Positions 21,865 through 35,404 of a DNA stretch of 64,000 nt are shown here, in pieces (the stretch's first letter is position 1; each line of letters opens with the position of its first letter). The DNA comes from Glandiceps talaboti (taxonomy: Eukaryota > Hemichordata > Enteropneusta > Spengelidae), in contig NC_135549.1 in assembly GCF_964340395.1 (NCBI RefSeq), positions 32,294,832 through 32,358,831 on the forward strand, in the 5' to 3' direction. The position numbers and the translations under genes were made by a program. Below the pieces are notes generated by a model. It saw only the letters and a program-made list of their open reading frames with translations. It was not told where the DNA came from and ran no database searches.

Positions 21865-23135
21865 AAAATTCACCTTTTTGTTGGTTTCACCTTGTAAATG
21901 TGCATGTCATTCATAAAAATTAACTGAAAACAATCCATTTCCCTTTATTTCTCTAAAATTGATATCTTTTTAATTTTTTATGAATGGAAAATGATTTTTC
22001 ATCAAAATTTGCTGGAAATACATGTACATACATTTTTAATGTGATGAATTTGGGCTAAGAATAACCGAATACGTTTAGTGCAAACGTACCATAACAAACA
22101 TGCCTGCCACGTCGGAGCTACCTCATGATACTATGATTGTGATTCACATCCAAACATGATCATTTAGGACATTAATTTTACGATGGAACCGTACCGGAGT
22201 AGTTATTTCTAAAGAACATGTATAAATTTTAGGTTTTTGTTCGTATTCATCAATACAATGTGAAAATTGTCGTGACATCGTACATGTACATTGTATGCAA
22301 ACATGTGTACTGTATTACGTATGCGAGAAGGCTTGGAAATTACCGGGTTGATTTACCCAGCCATAGAAACTACAAACATACCGTCTTCTACTTTAAGACG
22401 GTACTACATTTACTGTTTTTGTTTCGGCTACCATTGTTATAATCAAGGCGATAAATGAGTTCATAAATGATGATAGACGCAGTGTCGCTGTTCACTTCCT
22501 TCATTGACGACATTGAATAGAATCTCATGAAGACGTTCACGTCAAGGCAAAGACCCTCGTGGAGAACACTGGGGTTGCTATAGAAACAAACACCGATGGT
22601 GCAACTCATGTGACACTCAGTAACTTTTGGCATATGTTTGAAACTGACGTTCAAACTCATCCTCCTGTTAGAACCTCGGAACAATACTCATTGCCAATCT
22701 GCTTCCTACTTGTCTGTGGCAATGATAGTCTTGCTGTTAGACATTCAGGCTTTCTTTTGATTTGATAAGCAAACAAAGTTTGCTGTAAGGATGGAATGCC
22801 CAAACATCTAGCTAAAGTCATTTTTTGACTTGGCATTCCATTAAGATGATGTATGGCTATGGGTTGGGCCATGTATGCATATATATGTTAATATATTCAG
22901 TGGATGCCTCTGCTGTAGGTTGAGGGGACTCATTATGACTATATGTAAAGTGAAAATATGTTTTTTTTTCAACATTAAAAATTCCTACAAACAATTAAAT
23001 TCCTATTTTACATCCATTCAGCAAACTAGAATATACAGAAGTTTGTTCAAATCACCAATTTCCAAAACTTTAACATAATTGTAATATTAAACATGTAAGT
23101 CATTGTTAATATAATGTTGTTATCTTTTTTGTTGT
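21865..23135. other. No recognised gene
   Basis: Mixed AT-rich sequence. Overlapping open frames of 60-98 codons on both strands at 22260-22870 have no domain signature and no consistent splice borders. Confidence 0.4.
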
Positions 23136-23138
23136 TTC

Positions 23139-23285
23139 ATGGAGCGGTTTGGTATCAGCTATGACAATGGTGTTGTTGGGATCGACAAAGATGAAAGGTG
23201 CATCAACTTCTGTAAACTGAGATGCGGATCGTTAGCAGATGCACTATTAACCGATAATGAAGTTGACATCGATGGATTAGACTGA
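23139..23285 (+). CDS. Possible small ORF, 48 residues, unknown
   Basis: ATG at 23139 opens MERFGISYDNGVVGIDKDER, followed by CINFCKLRCGSLADALLTDN and an acidic end before TGA at 23283. Composition (Cys-rich centre, acidic end, little AT-driven Lys/Asn/Ile) is more protein-like than its surroundings. It could equally be a transposon-derived remnant. No homologue is recognised. Confidence 0.2.
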   Translation: MERFGISYDNGVVGIDKDERCINFCKLRCGSLADALLTDNEVDIDGLD

Positions 23286-23289
23286 GATA

Positions 23290-24414
23290 ATTTTTGACTT
23301 GTGCAACTTTGTAGTAGTCTTTTACCTTATATTGTTACTTTGGTTGTATGTACAAAGTCAAACACTAACCCAATACCACAACCTTTAAAATTGTTCTTTA
23401 TAGGTCTCAAAACTAAATAATAATTTGAACCAGGCATAATTTTCTGATTGTCGATTTAATTCCTTCATTGCTTTTGGGGTGTAGGCCTTTTACATTGTGT
23501 ACTACCTGGTCAGACAAAATCAAAGCCAGCCTACTGTAATTGTTTGTATTTGAAATGAGAGTGATCTGTAAATGTTTCACAGTTTTCATTGTGGTCTTGT
23601 ATGTCCTGATTGCACGCAGGCATCAATATTGTCCAATCATAAAGAACCGAGCAACCCTGATGTATAATATCATGAACACATCACAACATTTGATTCATTA
23701 ATTTCATAGACTATATACTTCAGTTCTAATACCATGGTTCATTATGAAAGTCTGCTAAATCAAATTTACAAGTATAACTTAAGTGTATATTGAATCTAAT
23801 AGTTTTCATTTGTATTGCTCATAATGACATCTGTAACATAAGCGTAGTGTCTTATATGGAAACTTCAAATTGATAAATTTCTCTTCTGCCATCCACAGAC
23901 ACAGACACAGAGAAAAGTCAGGTAGTGTGGGATTCGTCATTAATAAGACGTGTAAATTGTAATTTTTAAATTTTTATTTCCTGATGCTTATTATGAAACA
24001 TTTTTAGCTCCGCTGTCTGTCAACTGTTTGTATTTAAATCTTCTCCAAACTGATGGGCTTTTAAAAAAATTTAAAACCATAAAGTGTTTCCTGAACATGT
24101 TTTCTAGCAAAGTAGCATTAGTGCTCAGACCACCATAGAGAACAGACTAGAAACACCATTGTAAATAAAACAACTAAAACTTTAAAGGGAACATCTCTTT
24201 GTGTTTGTTTGTGTGTGTGTGGAATGTTAATGCAAGAGTGTGCGTTGACTTGATTCAAGTCCATGGATGTTTTGAAAAACCTTTTATCCAATGTTGTGTG
24301 TTTATTGGTAACTTTTTGTCTATTTGTTCTATTTTTATTTGAGCTTGGTGACCACAATATACTGAGTGGTGTTAGAACATAATTCATCTGATTGTGTAAT
24401 TGCAGACATGTGCA
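23290..24414. other. No recognised gene
   Basis: AT-rich intergenic or intronic sequence. The long minus-strand frame starting at 24444 overlaps the dispersed element and has no domain. Confidence 0.4.
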
Positions 24415-24985
24415 GTAAAACCCATATATCGCACCCCCACTCAACTAAATAAAAAGAAAACAAATAAATAATAGGTTACTTTATAAAATCCACAATCCTG
24501 AACCAATTATAGAGTCCTTGTGTCATGCAGAGCATTTATAAGCTGTTCAACTATGCAACAATTTCAGAAACTGTTAGGCAATGAAATCCTGCAGTTGACA
24601 CTTCCCCTCTCAGCTTCAGGACAAGTCCTGCAACTGACACACCCCTTTCACCTTCAGGACAAGTCCTGCAACTGACACACCCCTTTCAGCTTCAGGACAA
24701 GTCCTGCAACTGACACACCCCTTTCAGCTTCAGGACAAGTCCTGCAACTGACACACCCCTTTCACCTTCAGGACAAGTCCTGCAACTGACACACCCCTTT
24801 CACCTTCAGGACAAGTCCTGCAACTGACACACCCCTTTCAGCCTCAGGACAATTCCTGCAGCTGACACACCCCTTTCAGCTTCAGGACAATTCCTGCATC
24901 TGACACACCCCTTTCAGCTTCAGGACAAGTCCTGCATCTGACACACCCCTTTCAGCTGCAGGACAATTCCTGCAACTGATAGCTG
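24415..24985 (-). mobile_element. Minisatellite-bearing dispersed element, copy 2 (inverted)
   Basis: The tail (CACTCAACTAAATAAA, CCACAATCCTGAACCAATTA, CTTGTGTCATGCAGAGC) and ten copies of the 38 base unit (CTTCAGGACAAGTCCTGC) are the reverse complement of 15538-16085. The unit composition differs (most units have GACAAGTCC, some GACAATTCC or a CACCTTCAGG variant), so the array has evolved after the copies separated. The two copies form an inverted pair about 8.3 kb apart. Confidence 0.8.
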
Positions 24986-24989
24986 ACCG

Positions 24990-26595
24990 ACACACCAGTC
25001 TATGAAACATTTTATATTGTCCGGTAGAATTGAAGATTGGTGGAGGGGACAATGACTTTTTTGTTATTTCCTCAAAAAATGCCTGATTTGTGTGACAGGG
25101 AAGTGAAATTGAAATTCTAACTTGGGACTTTTAGATTACAACAACTGACCTGAGAGATTTTGTTTTAAACTGTGATAATCTTACAACAATTATATGAATT
25201 TTTATAATTTCACTGGCAATATTTCAGTCTTTTTATGCCAAGGTTAAAAATCTCTGTTCAGAATCAAAAATATATTAATTTAGGTATGTGTATGATCAAG
25301 CTGACATTTTTTCATGTAGTTTAATGAATTGATATTTGCAGTTAAAATATGATGTACTTAACATTTTCAAGGTACAAACACTGAAGGAATATTCAAAAGT
25401 TGATCAACTGGATTTTACTTCAACAATTATTAAAAAATATTAGATTTTTTGCATTTTTTGTACTTTTTCCTACTACAATTGTGTGAAATACCAGGTTTTC
25501 GGAAATTGGAAAATTGTTTTCGGGCTGTTAAGTATCTTAATAGCAATAGACATGATGGGATCCATATATATGACTATTGTGCAATACATACATGTACAGC
25601 TTGAAAGGGTCAAACAAGTCAATAAGCTGCGAATAAAACCATCACTCGACCCATTCAGTGAAAAAAATTAAAATAGGCCACTCTGGGTTCTTTTATGAGG
25701 ATGGGCAGGGGTGGGGGTTACCCAGAACAATTTGCAGAACAAATGTGTTAAATTTTAAATTTACGAAGAATACATTTCAATTTTTTAATTTACGGTGAAA
25801 AAATAGAATTTACAAGAATTTACGAATTTCACATTTATAATTATAACTGAAGTTGAAGGAAGGACAATCTAATTTCAAAAGTGTAGGCGTTTACTGACAC
25901 GAATACATCTACCACCCCTTGTACTCATGACAAACAGACATAACGATGGCGAGATAGTAAAAGAATAAGTAATCGTTTTACCAAATCTAGAATCGGAGAC
26001 CAACGCAGACTCCTGTGAGAAGTCGCCGTCTCCATGTACTATTGTATTCATCGTAAATGTACAAATTTAAATTTTATCTTGATTGGTAATTTAACACTTT
26101 TCTTCTGTAAATCGTACGGAGTACGCCTCCAACCTCCTAAGTTCCTTTCACCGACAAATTTTGAACATGGGCTTGAATCCCCAAAAAGACACATCGTATC
26201 AAGACACTTCCTCTCTGTCCTCTGAGTGATTTCTACAAATTCATGGATAGACACATGTCTAATTGGCGTTGTCTCGGTTTACTCATTTTACAGCTACTGA
26301 AGGTCTTAGGTGGGAATGAACATGAATACAAAGAATTGAATTCACCCGAGTCGATGACCTTGGCCTGTGTCGTTAAGAAGAGAAACAGATTCCATTTGGC
26401 TACTGGTCAATGTCATAAATGAATAGGATCTGTTAACATAGACGAACAAATAGTAACTAGGAGTAAATCGGTTTAACATTCGCAAACTTGACATTTGACC
26501 TTGATGTGTTGAAGTCTTCCTATCTTTAAATAGAAATAAAATCTAATATGCTACTGAAATGTGTTACTCGATCTGAATCCTAAAGTCGAGATGTG
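24990..26595. other. No recognised gene
   Basis: AT-rich sequence. Open frames at 25483-25671 and 26034-26254 lack domain features and splice context. Confidence 0.4.
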
Positions 26596-26599
26596 TGTA

Positions 26600-27700
26600 A
26601 AGCGCCAATAGCACTGTAGTGGAATTGTAATTGTACACTTTCTGTAATTTCTTTATATGTTTATCCCCATGCCAATCCATCCTTATCGTTATCCATGCAA
26701 TATGCACCACCACTTTATTAACAAAATGTCATTTTTTTAATGTCTATTTACTTTCCTAACTACACCTGTTGTCATATTTTCCACATACACTATCATTGGC
26801 TGTGGCTATGGGTATGGTATTCTTGCTAGAGGTACATGTGTTTAGCCATCCAATAGATGTCTTATCTTTGCAATACACACCATCATCTGGTTGTTGCTAT
26901 AGGCATAGTCTTGTTGATAGGGATATATGTGATAATTTTTGAAATGTTTATCCACATGTTTACCCATCCAAATTGTCATCTTTGCAATGCCCAACATCAT
27001 TTGATGGTTACTATGGGATTGGTCTTGTTGCTGGGCACATGTGCAAACAAATGTATTCACTTACCCACCCAACAATCGTATTATCTTTGCAAAATATACT
27101 GGCATTTGGTTGTTGCTTAGGGCAGTTTTGTCAATATGTCTTGAACTCTATTTGTAGAATAGCACCTAAAGCATCCCCATCAGATTTCAGTCAAATCCAC
27201 CTAGAAGTTTTTTTCAAGATATAATCTGTTGACCGATAACAACATTTTTAGACCAAATTTGCAGACCACTAATGGGATGGATCCTGTTCATCTTCACATT
27301 CCAAGAAGAATCGACATTAAATTTCAGTCCAAACTGCCCAAACGTTTTGGAATTAAAGATGTTTTACCAATATGAAAAGTCACTGTCACATATGAACAAT
27401 CCTAAATCTACACAGCTTTATATACATCACCACCAATTTCAAGCCTAGCTGCTAAGTAGTTTGGGAGTTTAAGTTTTAAACTAAAGATCATATGTTTGAC
27501 CTATGACACACATCTTTGATGCGAACGCATCTTTAGATGCGATCGTTTTTATTTGATCAAATTTCCATCTACTTGCTAAAAGTAATATCCCCACCAAAGA
27601 GAGGATAATTGGTAGACCAGATTTTGACTGTAAGTCATATATAGACTCAGACACACATGTACACACACAGATATTTCACCATGATGACAAAAGTACTACT
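26600..27700 (-). repeat. Dispersed repeat family, copy C
   Basis: The copy starts AAGCGCCAATAGCACTGTAG and has sub-units around 'TTGGCTGTGGCTATGGGTAT' and CATTTGGTTGTTGCTTAGGG. It then passes through TTTCAGTC...CTGCCCAAACG-type text to TGATGCGAACGCATCTTTAG near 27520, where GATGCG-AAC-GCATC forms a small hairpin. Order and strand match copies A and D. Confidence 0.7.
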
Positions 27701-27774
27701 GAACCTTAGTTTTATAAGTACTAACAAATTGTGTTTGTTACAGTTGACACTGAACCAATTCTGATATGTTACAG

Positions 27775-27816
27775 CTAGTATTGCTGGAACTTATGGTATA
27801 ATTGGCAAAGTACAAG
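27775..27816 (+). CDS. Candidate 42-base micro-exon of the small plus-strand gene
   Basis: The acceptor is ATATGTTACAG (AG at 27773-27774) and the donor is GTAAGG at 27817, phase 1 on both sides. It reads SIAGTYGIIGKVQ. Joined to 18126-18174 the boundary codon becomes GCT (Ala). The frame stays open through the next candidate exon. A 42 base exon can occur by chance, and the gap to the first exon is 9.6 kb, so support is moderate only. Confidence 0.3.
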
Positions 27817-28196
27817 GTAAGGATTCTAATTTACACTGTAGAACTATGGCATACGTGTACTCAACAAATGTATAGGCTTCTGTGATTAGTAACATATTGT
27901 TGACTTTGAACATGTCTTTAAAGAAGGAACTGTAGGTTAACATAAACATAAACCATGGGTCAGAAACCCTGACATGACTCTCTGCCAATTAATGTTCTAA
28001 AATTGTGACTCAAGTGTCACATCGCAATTAAAACTGACGTTACTCTTGGTATAACGAAATAAATATCCATTATCATTGAATATCGTGAGTAGTTTGCTGA
28101 GGAACAATTTGATATTTGAACTTTATGCTCATGGTCATAGTCAAATTACAGATGCCAACATATGCCATTTTTATCTTCTATTGCGTACAACTTTAG

Positions 28197-28321
28197 GACA
28201 TTCTGCCAGAAGAAATCAAAACAAACAGGATTGCACATTCACAGCAAGGGTGAACAAAACCAGCATGAGCAAGACAAAGTACCGATTTACATGGACGCAT
28301 GCGTTGTCATGCTTGTCCTAG
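28197..28321 (+). CDS. Candidate terminal exon of the small plus-strand gene
   Basis: The acceptor is GTACAACTTTAG (AG at 28195-28196). In the phase set by the micro-exon it reads HSARRNQNKQDCTFTARVNK, TSMSKTKYRFTW, then ALSCLS and TAG at 28319-28321. The total product would be about 71 residues, basic and without a recognised domain. Another frame (GEQNQHEQDKVPIYMDAC) is also open across part of this segment, so the frame choice depends on the upstream exons. An AATAAA lies at 28600, within AT-repeat sequence. Confidence 0.25.
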
Positions 28322-28467
28322 TGGTCAAATCTCATACAGATATTTATCACTCTCATATATACACTCGGCAGGCTTCATTACTCTGCACCGAGTCAAATGA
28401 ATATAACTTCTAATACTACAGTTATGTAATCAATTATGCTGGTTTGGAGAAAACTTGGCACACACAA

Positions 28468-28598
<131 letters not shown>

Positions 28599-31054
28599 TA
28601 ATAAACAGTAAAGTTTTTCAGTATCCTGAATGATAATTAACATTTTGACCTACAAGACATAATATATCCCTTAATTAAACACTGTTCATTGGTTATGCAA
28701 GAATTCAGTTAAATGACAAACTCTGTGGGGCATGGCTGCTTTGTTATCATCAATATATACCAACTTATATAAGCTATGCAGTTTGCGTTCTTAATATGTA
28801 GTTAAAGTAACAAAAAATAATTTGAAAATGGTTCATTAAAGTTAAAAACTGTGACAATAAACTGTGTATGGTACGTGTGATTCGTTATCATTAACTCATT
28901 TACGAAAGTGAATGGAATTTGAAGTTTGAATTCTTAAGATATCTCTTTATGTATATATGCAAATAATGCTTGTAACCGAATCAATTGCGATTTCAAAAAT
29001 GAAGATGTGTATAAGTTAAAATTATTTATTTATTTATTTTTTATTTATTCATTTATTTGTTTAGCTTTGACATCAGTCAGGCAGTCCACATAGGTGACGA
29101 CACCTAATGCGGATCCCTGAATATGAATATAGAAAATATAAAAAATGAAAATATATTCCTTGTTAGCCACATCTATAAAGAAATATAATGAAAATATCCT
29201 CTTTGAAGTTGGCAAGGGGGGTGAGAATTTTGCAAGATTAACAATGTGCCAGAATCATCTGGTGGACAGGAAAAGAAGTTTGCTCAAACATCGAATCGAT
29301 AATAACAAATGAAACAAACAACCGTCGTTCAAGACTCAAAATAGTGACAAGAACACATCATTAGATCAACAGAATATGTATATGTATGTGAATATGCTCA
29401 GAGTATATGTATACCATACAATCAGAACATCGGTAAAATATGAACATATGCGTATGTATTGCTCCACCCCACCCCAGGTTGTTTCTTCAAGTGGCTTATA
29501 TTTTTCTCAAGACAATTCTCAAGAAAATAAATCGTTTTAAAGTGCACTGCTGAATAAAAACCATAAATTTCTTAAAACTATAACTATATGACAAGAAATG
29601 CACAATACCAATACTCTATTCCATGACATTAATTTCATTTGATTGGGGTCATTAGTTAACATCTATCATATATACGTAGTAATAACATACATTTAAATTT
29701 CAGATTACATTTCAACTTTATTGTCTCCTAAATGTCAGATAATGTTATAGATTGCACAACATATTTATTTCAGTATGATTAAGTAGGGTTAAATGTTACC
29801 TAGTCTCAATGTCTATGTGGTACGTGACGAACCCTAACGTGTATGTCTTATGTCCTGACGGTCGACTTTGTCTGGACTCGAAATAGAAGATTATATCCCT
29901 TCCCAGAGGTTTAACATATATGTAATAACTTTGTCAGTATAGACATGAAGACTCGCAATGTGACACTGTCAACACGTACAGTACAAGCAGTTCCAGTTCA
30001 AGCGTGTACAGAAAGGGTGTAACACATACAGTCAATACCAGATTTCAACTGAATGCCTTCCGTAAGAGTAAACACGATAACTGTTGGAGTGTCACATTCT
30101 TAGCTATCGCTATCGTATATGACATACCCCCTCAATTGGCAAATAGTTATGCCAACCTATAAGAAATCGGAAGTTTGTATACTTAAGATGTTGCCTAATT
30201 ACCGAATACCATTAATTATGCAAATGAATAATCTAACTTTATAGGATATATAACATGCACTTTGTTATCATCAAAGGGTGAATCAAATTATACGGAATTT
30301 GAAGCTTACATTCTCAAATCCTTAATTATACAAATGACTGATTACAATTAAAACTATATCAATGCATGTACCAAATTATATGAAATTTGAAGTGTGCATT
30401 CTTGAAATATATAAGCCAGATTTAAACTGAATGTCTTCCGTATGGGGGAAGTCATTACATTTTCGTTCCTACACCCAATAATTGTTGGAATGCAACAGAA
30501 CTTATGCGATTAGTTATGTTTGAATTATGTACCAAGTTATATTAATTTGATTTAAGCGTGCATTCGTAAGATATATCCTAATTAAGGAAAATCATTTTAA
30601 ACTAAATGTCACATTTAATAAGCTTCATGAGATGTGCAGCCTGTTAGTGTTATCATGAATGCATGTACCAAATTAAATAGAACTTGAAGCTTGCACCTAC
30701 TTACATTAATTATGCAAATGAATCATTAAAACTTAAAGCTACATTAACCTTTTAATTTATTTCAACCCGCTTTTTCACAACGTTGAATGACTACACAGGG
30801 AATCGTGTGGATTCTGTTTAAAGTACACTTACTAGTAAGTTGTTGAAATACTCAGTTTGAGTATAGGTTTGAATTACTTTTACACATTAAAACATACTTT
30901 GTGAAACTGAGGGAACACTTGAAAACCCCAATATTTTATTAGAACAACTTTAAAGATAGTTGATGTTGAATTGACAACTGGCTTACCTACAATTCCTTTA
31001 TTATTTACACGATGATTCATATACTAGATCTGTTGTCTATATTCCCAAGTGTTG

Positions 31055-31055
<1 letters not shown>

Positions 31056-31085
<30 letters not shown>

Positions 31086-31305
31086 TGTATGTATGCATGT
31101 ATGTATGTATGTATGTATGTGTGTGTATGTGTGTGTATGTGTGTATGTATGTATGTATGTATGTATGTATGTATGTATGTATGTATGTACGTACGTATGT
31201 ATGTACGTCCGTACGTACGTATGTATGTATGTACGTACATTCGCACGTACGTATGTACGTACGTACGTATGTATGTATGTATGTATGTATGTATGTATGT
31301 ATGTA
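31056..31305. repeat. ATGT/ACGT tetranucleotide microsatellite
   Basis: ATGT units with GTGT interruptions, then TACG-type variants from 31187 on. Six overlapping long frames of YVCM type are artefacts of the repeat. Confidence 0.95.
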
Positions 31306-32076
31306 CATGTGGAAGAAATCAGTGCCAAGTAACAACAAACTTCATGTTTATTAAAACATTAAGTTAACTTTTCAACGTGAAAAATATTTATCTGTAGTTA
31401 GAAACACTTTTGATAGAATAGCTGTTACAAAATTAACGATTTCAAGCCATATATTACCAATTAACACTGGCCGTTACAGAAACATTGACAGGAAACAGTG
31501 ATCATGCACATTGTGTAGTTCGAGAATTGGTGATGAATTTCACTGTGCATTACTGTATAACCAGATTTAAACTGAATGCCTCCCGTAAGGGAACCACTAA
31601 TCATGCAAATAACTCACTAAAATATATGGTAACAGGCTTTTTATTTGGACAATCGTGCTTTCTTGGGTTAATGTATTTGCCAAATTATACGGAATTTGAA
31701 TAGTTTATGATACTGCTTAATTACTGAATATCGTTCATTATTCAAAATACTCATTAAAGGTAAAAAGGTGTAGGAACGAATGATAACCTCCTTATTTCTT
31801 GCCGGCTTTGGTATCCTATTTGTGAAATGGCAAGGACTAGCTCCCACAGTTGCCACCACATTGATTATATGGACTTAATTGGCTGAGCTGAAGGCCTTAA
31901 CTCCCAAAGACTAGATTGGCATGAACACCCACGATATTGTCAGGTCTCTAGGTCAACATCATCCCAAACATATTATCCATCTGTTCCTATTTTACTCCTT
32001 TGTGACCAAGTCCTCTCCTCACGTCCAAACTGACAATTGATTCACTGCTTGGCTGTCAGCAGCGATTTTATTGGTT

Positions 32077-32270
32077 CTAACCCTAACCCTAACCTTGACC
32101 CTAACCCCAACCGATGCGGAATCGGTGGCAAGCAATGGGGACGCCAAAAGCACAAAAAGGTTAGACAATACAATTAGTCAAAGTGATGCCAAAAGCACAA
32201 AAAGGTTAGACAATACAATTAGTTGAAGTGATGCCAAAAGCACAAAAAAGGTTAGACAATACAATTAGTC
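32077..32270. repeat. Short telomere-like run and 45-base triple repeat
   Basis: CTAACCCTAACCCTAACC occurs at 32077-32094, about three telomere-type units. From about 32147 to 32270 there are three copies of a 45 base unit with AAAAGCACAAAAAGG and TTAGACAATACAATTAGT. Confidence 0.8.
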
Positions 32271-32276
32271 GAAGTA

Positions 32277-32425
32277 AAATGTGATCCTCTCATAATCCCA
32301 TTTTCTAAAAATGACCCTCCCAGAGAACCGATTTATAAAAATTGAAATAATTAATTTAAAAAAAGAAAAAAAAAGAAAACCATTTTCCAGCCGCCTTATA
32401 ATTACTGAAGGCTTCCTTACGTTCG
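32277..32425 (+). mobile_element. Fragment of the poly-G/C transposon family
   Basis: It contains AAAAATGACCCTCCCAGAG and ends ACTGAAGGCTTCCTTAC, matching the outer end of the relic at 2727-2745 (ACTGAAGGCTCCCTTAC). There is no coding part. Confidence 0.4.
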
Positions 32426-33419
32426 ACATTTTTTCTGTCTGTGTATGACCATCCAATCACTATTTCAAGACAAGATATATGGGAAATAGGCAAATTGAAT
32501 ACGGAAATGTCTGCCATCAACTACTTAATAATACTTTAGCTATACACTATGCATGTCAAATTGACATCTTGATTACAGATATCATGTAAACTGAATGCAT
32601 GACATTTGAAGCATCTACTCTTAAGATACAGGACACGTGCACTTTTTCACCGTCAATGTATGTACCAAGTTATGTAACATTTGAAGCATACATTAAGATA
32701 TTATCTAATTACAAAAATAATAATATACTGGTACTGTATTTTGGAACTGTTTATCTCTTGATCTTAGAGTTAAGGCTTTTAGGATTTACTTTTTACAATT
32801 TAAGCTGAGCAATGTCTGAATCATATTTATTTATAATGTAATTTTTTGTCTACATGTATACTGCCCTCAGTAAAACTATAGAAATTCAATCGTACAAATG
32901 TTACACTGCCAGTATTCTAGGAGATGGACTTCACTAGCTTTGCTATTTCCGTTCTCCCTTTACCCTAAAATATTTCTTTTTCAATGCAGTAACAAATGGG
33001 TAATAATTAATATGTAAATGGATCTGTACCATTAAAAACTATGTCACCAAGCGATATCGCAGATGGGCGCTTTCTTGTCAAGGATGCATCACCAAATTAA
33101 AGGAAATTTGTCATAAGATATTATGTAATTACCAACACCAGTAATTATGCAAATAACTCTTCAAAATTTAAAAACGGACCCCCCCCAAAAAAAAAAAAAA
33201 ACCCACAACAATGTCTCCGTGATAGGCATAAGTTGGCTTGATTTTCATAATTGGCCCTGTATGTCAATCGCCTGATTTGACAGAAATTTGATATTGCATG
33301 TCTGAGAAATAACGTATTATGGACGGGCGGACAGAGCCCATCGCAATAGCCCCACCTTCTACATTTATAAACTATATCAGACACATGCACTTTGATATCA
33401 CTAATGTATATTTTTATAT

Positions 33420-33562
<143 letters not shown>

Positions 33563-33599
33563 GACAAAGCATAACTTTTACTTGCGAAAGGCAAAAATA

Positions 33600-34915
33600 C
33601 AAAGGATGTAAACTGCGTGCAGTTTAGATGTCTACTTTATTCGTGACGAGCAACATCGTCTACTCGTATTGAAAGTCATATGACCAAGAGGTCAAATTGT
33701 ATGTCTATATATATATCTACTTTTTAAATAGCTGCCTACGCTCACTATCACGCCTTGATGGGTTTTCACAATTGTGGAACTACAGACGTGATTACTAGCA
33801 CGATTTCACTTCATGATACTCTGCAATCTCAACTCTCAATTCCTGTCTAACAAACCAAATAAACATTGTCAAATCTAATTACATGAAGTAACACAGATTA
33901 CAAATCTATGTATGATAGCATACATCATAACCTCCAACTATCCATAACACCATAACTTATTACAAATGACATGCATTGGCTTCTAACAGCTTAATGTCTA
34001 TATCTCATCGTTACTGTAGAACGGAATGTTCCCCATTCTTGTTATTCTGCGAATTTCGTTAAATCGGAACAAATGGATAGCCATTGCCGATACCAGACGA
34101 GCGAGATGTGAGAAGATGATAAATGGATGCAAGGAAATGTCGTTTTGTTTTTTGAACATTGGCCATAATAGAATGCTGCATAGTTTCTGCTAAAGTGATT
34201 TATTGGAGGTTTCGTAATTCTATATAGATAAAAATGTGGTAAGACGTTATATAAGAGTAGAACCAATAAATCTTAAAGAAATACTAAATGTATTGAAATT
34301 AATACGTAGTGTAGTAATAAATTAAAATGTTCGTCATCTTGGTATGGTATTTGTCATTCTGATGAGGATTTTCGATCAACACATAGAAAGTTCAATTTAA
34401 AAACTTTCAACTGTTTGTGCGTTATGAACGTTGTGATATAAATGTATACGATATATACAGTGTACTAATGATAAATGATACTAGGACAATATGTATTATA
34501 TGTAGTTGACTAGCAACTAATCGAGTCTCGAGTCCAACCCCTGTATTTCATATATTTTCATATTTAGACAACATACGATATCCGGGCGTTAAAACTAGTC
34601 TAAAACACTCAGTTACAATATACGGATACAATCACGAGCACACAAATTTTCTGACACGACAGGAAATGAAAAGAAAATGGTGACTTATTCCTTGGTGATG
34701 AAACTAACTAGATAATTGTAGGTATGGTTTGTATTTTCATTTGAATTCTGATCTGCAGTGAATAAATCTGATACCTGCTACAATTGAAAAGTTGTATAAT
34801 GTGATGTGTGTTGTGTGAGATTTTATCTCAAAGTAAATGTCCAATAAATGTTCACGGTGAACATTGCACGAAAACATTGACTTATGTCTTACATGACATT
34901 TGTGCCGTGTACGAT
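33600..34915. other. No recognised gene
   Basis: AT-rich sequence with no supported exon, RNA gene or element. Confidence 0.45.
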
Positions 34916-34934
34916 ATCCATCACAGTTATCGTA

Positions 34935-35150
34935 CAGCGTTCAAAGTAAACAGCCAATAAGGTATTCTATGAAATACAAGTCAACGTTTTCGTACGAAGT
35001 TCAAAGTAAACAATCAATAACGTATTCTATGAAATACAAGTCAACGTTTTCGTACGATGTTCAAAGTAAACAATCAATAACGTATTCTATGAAATACAAG
35101 TCAACGTTTTCGTACGATGTTCAAAGTTAATAGCTAATTACACTTCGTTT
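34935..35150. repeat. 60-base tandem repeat, about 3.5 copies
   Basis: Units contain GTATTCTATGAAATACAAG, then AACGTTTTCGTACGA and TTCAAAGTAAACA. The unit length is divisible by three, so a plus-strand frame stays open through it; no protein function is implied. Confidence 0.95.
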
Positions 35151-35404
35151 AAGATACACATCGGAGTTTTCATCCAAGTTCAAAGTAAACAACCAATGAC
35201 ATGTCGAGTAGTTTCGTGAAAAACTACTCACAAATAAATGTGAACGACCACTAGCATGTCTTGTAAGATACAAGTCACTGTTTTCATGCAAATTAAATTT
35301 GAGATATAAGTATATTGCAAAGACCATACCATTTGGAAAAGAGACAAACACATCGAAAATTGTCAGAATCATACACTCAAAGTAAAAATCATAGTATGTA
35401 ATAT

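Larger units (their letters stand above)
28880..33170. repeat. Field of degenerate ~150-250 base repeats
   Basis: Recurring motifs: CCAGATTTAAACTGAATG with TTCCGTA (30045, 30418, 31560), GTACCAAATTATA with GAATTTGAAG (28915, 30290, 30370, 30665, 31676), and AATTATGCAAATGA (30210, 30710, 33145). Inverted relatives lie at 37780-38700. No gene was seen in this stretch apart from an ATGT microsatellite. These look like old copies of one dispersed repeat accumulated in tandem. Confidence 0.6.

Noticed and set aside
22388-22872. Overlapping minus and plus frames of 68-98 codons
   Set aside because: Frames overlap on both strands, with no domain, compositional bias or exon borders.
31012-31367. Six overlapping frames of about 100 codons
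   Set aside because: ATGT microsatellite by-products.
32077-32094. Interstitial telomere
   Set aside because: Only about three CCCTAA units; too short to imply a chromosome end or fusion.
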